A stretch of DNA of 64,000 nucleotides, taken from the NCBI GenBank assembly GCA_024529925.1, contig JAFEUB010000060.1, positions 603,501-667,500 on the forward strand. The letters run 5' to 3'. Numbering within the stretch: the first letter of the stretch is position 1; each line of letters starts with the position of its first letter. This DNA is from Ophthalmolycus amberensis (taxonomy: Eukaryota > Chordata > Actinopteri > Perciformes > Zoarcidae). Both the position numbers and the translations under genes were made by a program. The notes beneath the pieces are model-generated. The model was not told the origin of the DNA and searched no databases. It saw only the letters and a program-made list of their open reading frames with translations. This document shows, in pieces, positions 60,612 to 64,000 of this stretch.

Positions 60612-62820
60612 CTCCTCTCCTCTCCTCATCCCTCTCCTCCTCCTCATCCCTCTCCTCCTCCTCATCCCTCTCCTCCTCCTCCTCATCCCTCTCCTCCTCC
60701 TCCTCATCCCTCTCCTCCTCCTCCTCATCCCTCTCCTCCTCCTCCTCATCCCTCTCCTCCTCCTCCTCATCCCTCTCCTCCTCATCCCTCTCCACCTCCT
60801 CATCCCTCTCCTCCTCCTCATCCCTCTCCTCCTCCTCCTCATCCCTCTCCTCCTCCTCATCCCTCTCCTCCTCCTCCTCATCCCTCTCCTCCTCCTCATC
60901 CCTCTCCTCCTCCTCCTCATCCCTCTCCTCCTCCTCCTCATCCCTCTCCTCCTCCTCATCCCTCTCCTCTCCTCATCCCTCTCCTCCTCCTCATCCCTCT
61001 CCTCCTCCTCATCCCTCTCCTCCTCCTCATCCCTCTCCTCCTCCTCACCCCTCTCCTCCTCCTCCTCCCTCTCCTCCTCCTCATCCCTCTCCTCCTCCTC
61101 ATCCCTCTCCTCCTCCTCATCCCTCTCCTCCTCCTCACCCCTCTCCTCCTCCTCCTCCCTCTCCTCCTCCTCATCCCTCTCCTCCTCCTCATCCCTCTCC
61201 TCTCCTCATCCCTCTCCTCCTCCTCATCCCTCTCCTCCTCCTCCTCATCCCTCTCCTCCTCCTCCTCCCTCTCCTCCTCCTCATCCCTCTCCTCCTCCTC
61301 ATCCCTCTCCTCCTCCTCACCCCTCTCCTCCTCCTCCTCCCTCTCCTCCTCCTCATCCCTCTCCTCTCCTCATCCCTCTCCTCCTCCTCATCCCTCTCCT
61401 CCTCCTCCTCATCCCTCTCCTCCTCCTCACCCCTCTCCTCCTCCTCCTCCCTCTCCTCCTCCTCATCCCTCTCCTCTCCTCATCCCTCTCCTCCTCCTCA
61501 TCCCTCTCCTCCTCCTCATCCCTCTCCTCCTCCTCCTCATCCCTCTCCTCCTCCTCATCCCTCTCCTCCTCCTCATCCCTCTCCTCCTCCTCACCCCTCT
61601 CCTCCTCCTCCTCCCTCTCCTCCTCCTCATCCCTCTCCTCCTCCTCATCCCTCTCCTCCTCCTCATCCCTCTCCTCCTCCTCATCCCTCTCCTCCTCCTC
61701 ACCCCTCTCCTCCTCCTCCTCCCTCTCCTCCTCCTCATCCCCTCTCCTCCTCCTCATCCCTCTCCTCTCCTCATCCCTCTCCTCCTCCTCATCCCTCTCC
61801 TCCTCCTCATCCCTCTCCTCCTCCTCACCCCTCTCCTCCTCCTCCTCCCTCTCCTCCTCCTCATCCCTCTCCTCCTCCTCATCCCTCTCCTCCTCCTCAT
61901 CCCTCTCCTCCTCCTCACCCCTCTCCTCCTCCTCCTCCCTCTCCTCCTCCTCATCCCTCTCCTCCTCCTCATCCCTCTCCTCTCCTCATCCCTCTCCTCC
62001 TCCTCATCCCTCTCCTCCTCCTCCTCACCCCTCTCCTCCTCCTCCTCCCTCTCCTCCTCCTCATCCCTCTCCTCCTCCTCATCCCTCTCCTCCTCCTCCT
62101 CCCTCTCCTCCTCCTCATCCCTCTCCTCCTCCTCATCCCTCTCCTCCTCCTCATCCCTCTCCTCCTCCTCACCCCTCTCCTCCTCCTCCTCCCTCTCCTC
62201 CTCCTCATCCCTCTCCTCTCCTCATCCCTCTCCTCCTCCTCATCCCTCTCCTCCTCCTCACCCCTCTCCTCCTCCTCCTCCCTCTCCTCCTCCTCATCCC
62301 TCTCCTCCTCCTCATCCCTCTCCTCTCCTCATCCCTCTCCTCCTCCTCATCCCTCTCCTCCTCCTCATCCCTCTCCTCCTCCTCACCCCTCTCCTCCTCC
62401 TCATCCCTCTCCTCCTCCTCATCCCTCTCCTCCTCCTCATCCCTCTCCTCCTCCTCACCCCTCTCCTCCTCCTCCTCCCTCTCCTCCTCCTCATCCCTCT
62501 CCTCCTCCTCATCCCTCTCCTCCTCCTCATCCCTCTCCTCCTCCTCATCCCTCTCCTCCTCCTCACCCCTCTCCTCCTCCTCCTCCCTCTCCTCCTCCTC
62601 ATCCCTCTCCTCCTCCTCATCCCTCTCCTCTCCTCATCCCTCTCCTCCTCCTCATCCCTCTCCTCCTCCTCATCCCTCTCCTCCTCCTCACCCCTCTCCT
62701 CCTCCTCATCCCTCTCCTCCTCCTCACCCCTCTCCTCCTCCTCATCCCTCTCCTCCTCCTCATCCCTCTCCTCCTCCTCATCCCTCTCCTCCTCCTCCTC
62801 ATCCCTCTCCTCTCCTCATC
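60612..62820 (+). repeat. 2.2-kb polypyrimidine minisatellite (CCCTCTCCTCCTCCTCAT type)
   Basis: An almost pure C/T plus strand built from CCTCTCCTCCTCCTCAT units of about 17 bp, with triplet gains (TCCTCCTCCTCC) and the marker CACCCCTCTCC. The marker pair CACCCCTCTCC then CTCCTCCCTCTCC recurs more than a dozen times (for example near 61048, 61136, 61318, 61827 and 61917), marking higher-order units of about 90-180 bp. All three plus frames are open for 743-826 residues as Leu/Pro/Ser strings, and minus frames read Arg/Met/Gly/Glu strings. The longest runs to 62996 only because unique sequence happens to lack a stop. These are not genes. Confidence 0.96.
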
Positions 62821-63137
62821 TCGTAACTGTAGTCGGACCCCGACACAATAGGAGTGAATGGAATGTGGTTTGTGCTGCCAACAGCTTTGAGAAAAAGTCA
62901 ATTAAAATACTTCGACAGACACAGACTGACCTCACTGGCTACTCGCTGGCCTCGCTGGCTAATATTTTTTCTTTTGGTAGAAAGATTTTGCAGTAAAAAC
63001 TTTTCACAACAAGGTCGAAGTAAAATATCGACCAGAACCAGGACGTTGCTGCTGCCAATGTGTTTATTTAGAGGAAGAAGGGACCTTTTAAAAACACATA
63101 TTTAATAAAAAGAAATACTGAAGTCACGGTTGAAAAC

Positions 63138-63350
63138 AGAAAACTCCACCGAAACAGAAAATACACCCGAATACAGAAAATACACCTTAATACGGAAAAT
63201 ACAACCAAATACAGAAAATTCAACCAAATACAAAATATACACCTAAGTACGCGAATCACAACCAAACACAGAAAATACAACAAAATACAGAAAAATACAC
63301 ACTTAAAAACAGAAAACACCACGAAAGACAGAAAATACACCCAAATACGG
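63138..63350 (+). repeat. Degenerate tandem repeat, AATACAGAAAATACACC type
   Basis: About 12 diverged units of roughly 17 bp (AATACAGAAAATACACC, with CGGAAAATACAACC and ACAGAAAACACCACG forms). The minus-strand 102-residue frame at 63068-63376 (Phe/Cys/Val-rich) is the array read backwards. Confidence 0.85.
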
Positions 63351-63458
63351 TTTTCTGCTTTCTTTTGTTGTTTCATTGGTCAGGATCTGATTATTTTCTT
63401 AACTTGCAGTCTGTTGAGCTTTCAGAGTCACCGTTCAGTAGCTCTGGACCCTGAAAAC

Positions 63459-63461
63459 AGA

Positions 63462-63498
<37 letters not shown>
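63459..63498 (+). repeat. (CA)n microsatellite
   Basis: About 18 CA units. Confidence 0.95.
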
Positions 63499-63499
<1 letters not shown>

Positions 63500-63849
63500 C
63501 CACTTGCTAGGGGTGCAGCTGTTGTATTTAATATTATTGCCGAGGTAAGGAACATGACCTGTTGGTTGGGGCCCAGCTGTGCAGCAGCCTCACATAAATC
63601 ACTGAGTTGTTCATCTCTGCAGACTCAGTCTGGAGGCCTGTGCTGTAGATGTGCTGCTGCTGCTGTTTCACGCATGTAAAGCACCTGAATGCAAACACGG
63701 CGATGAGCAGCATGGCTGTTTGAGTGGACCATTTGTTAAACAATAAAGTTGCACATGTGCACAGTGGGACAGTCACAGTGGAGTCACTGTGAGAAATGAA
63801 AGCTGCAACAGCAAAATGTGTTTTAAGAGAATATAAATGCTGATTGAGG

Positions 63850-63905
63850 CAAACAAACACACGACTTTCACCCAGGAGAACGCTGTGCGTGTCCCGTATT
63901 AAACC
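63850..63905 (+). mobile_element. Fragment of the 8.7-9.2 kb transposon family
   Basis: ACACACGACTTTCACCCAGG, AGAACGCTG and GCGTGTCCCGTATTAAACC match the AGGACTTTCACCCAGGAGA ... CGTGTCCCG segment at about 8868-8905. Confidence 0.55.
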
Positions 63906-64000
63906 TAAACTAAATGTGAATGGTACGCTCGTTACATAGCGTTACGTAAGGAAGTCCACTACCGGCAGTTATTTATTTACACTAGTTACATTCTCAGGGT

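Larger units (their letters stand above)
43120..64000 (+). other. grm7: Presumed grm7 intron downstream of exon D (continues beyond window)
   Basis: The donor at 43120 has no matching downstream exon that I can find on the plus strand. Neither the helix 7 segment nor the C-terminal tail is visible. I infer that the rest of the window is a last large intron hosting the minus-strand TRIM gene and several mobile elements. Stretches 43140-44070, 44600-47140, 47840-49700, 51500-51800, 55740-56260, 56880-58290, 58340-59060, 59330-60590, 62830-63120 and 63500-64000 show no gene I can support. Within 43365-43440, 57510-57720 (inverted) and 63850-63905 are fragments of the 8.7-kb transposon family. 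Confidence 0.6.

Noticed and set aside
60516..62996. 826-residue open frame (and 761- and 743-residue frames) rich in Leu, Pro and Ser
   Set aside because: All three plus frames are open simultaneously because the DNA is a C/T tandem repeat. There is no domain, no splice context and no codon preference.
1..64000. tRNA, rRNA or snRNA genes
   Set aside because: I read for conserved tRNA boxes and snRNA motifs and saw none. The CACGGGGCACCA string at about 53913-53924 resembles a tRNA-Met 3' end but has no tRNA body around it and fits a primer site better.

Overview
The window is vertebrate nuclear DNA, almost certainly from a ray-finned (probably spiny-rayed teleost) fish. The evidence is four exons of a metabotropic glutamate receptor with fish-type residues and long introns, a single-exon fish-type TRIM gene, a fish non-LTR retrotransposon, and very abundant micro- and minisatellites. 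There are no bacterial operons, CRISPR arrays or recognisable tRNA/rRNA genes.

The backbone is one plus-strand gene, a group III metabotropic glutamate receptor, best matched to grm7. Four consecutive coding exons lie at 2032-2169 (138 bp), 17225-17425 (201 bp), 24409-24548 (140 bp) and 42184-43119 (936 bp). Splice sites are canonical and phases agree (1-1, 1-1, 1-0, 0-0). They encode the second half of the ligand-binding domain, the nine-cysteine linker domain and transmembrane helices 1-6. The 5' exons lie left of the window. The exon(s) for helix 7 and the C-tail were not found up to 64000, so most of the window is grm7 intron.

In the last intron, on the minus strand, is a one-exon TRIM/B30.2 gene (about 51117-49728) whose SPRY domain is broken by a frameshift near 49955. 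To its right are an internally deleted LINE with a perfect 13-bp target-site duplication (51822-52695), a probable LTR in minus orientation with a tRNA-Met-like primer site (53912-55493), and a small foldback MITE (55644-55731). A hAT-like MITE lies at 44079-44592. Three plus-oriented copies of one roughly 500-700 bp interspersed repeat lie near 26284, 34271 and 47145.

The rest of the introns is dominated by tandem arrays: a decamer array (1271-1646), an E-box-rich minisatellite (11.94-12.6 kb), TG/TCTG arrays (13.77-14.3 kb), an AACGTTACTTTA array (19.14-19.79 kb), a 45-46 bp minisatellite carrying ten perfect CRE palindromes (33.70-34.31 kb), a 1.25-kb polypurine array beside a 0.6-kb pyrimidine-rich array (35.0-36.9 kb), and a 2.2-kb polypyrimidine array (60.6-62.8 kb). 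At least two minisatellites look like amplified pieces of transposons present in this same window. That is the most interesting pattern I could find. I see no convincing new multi-gene system.
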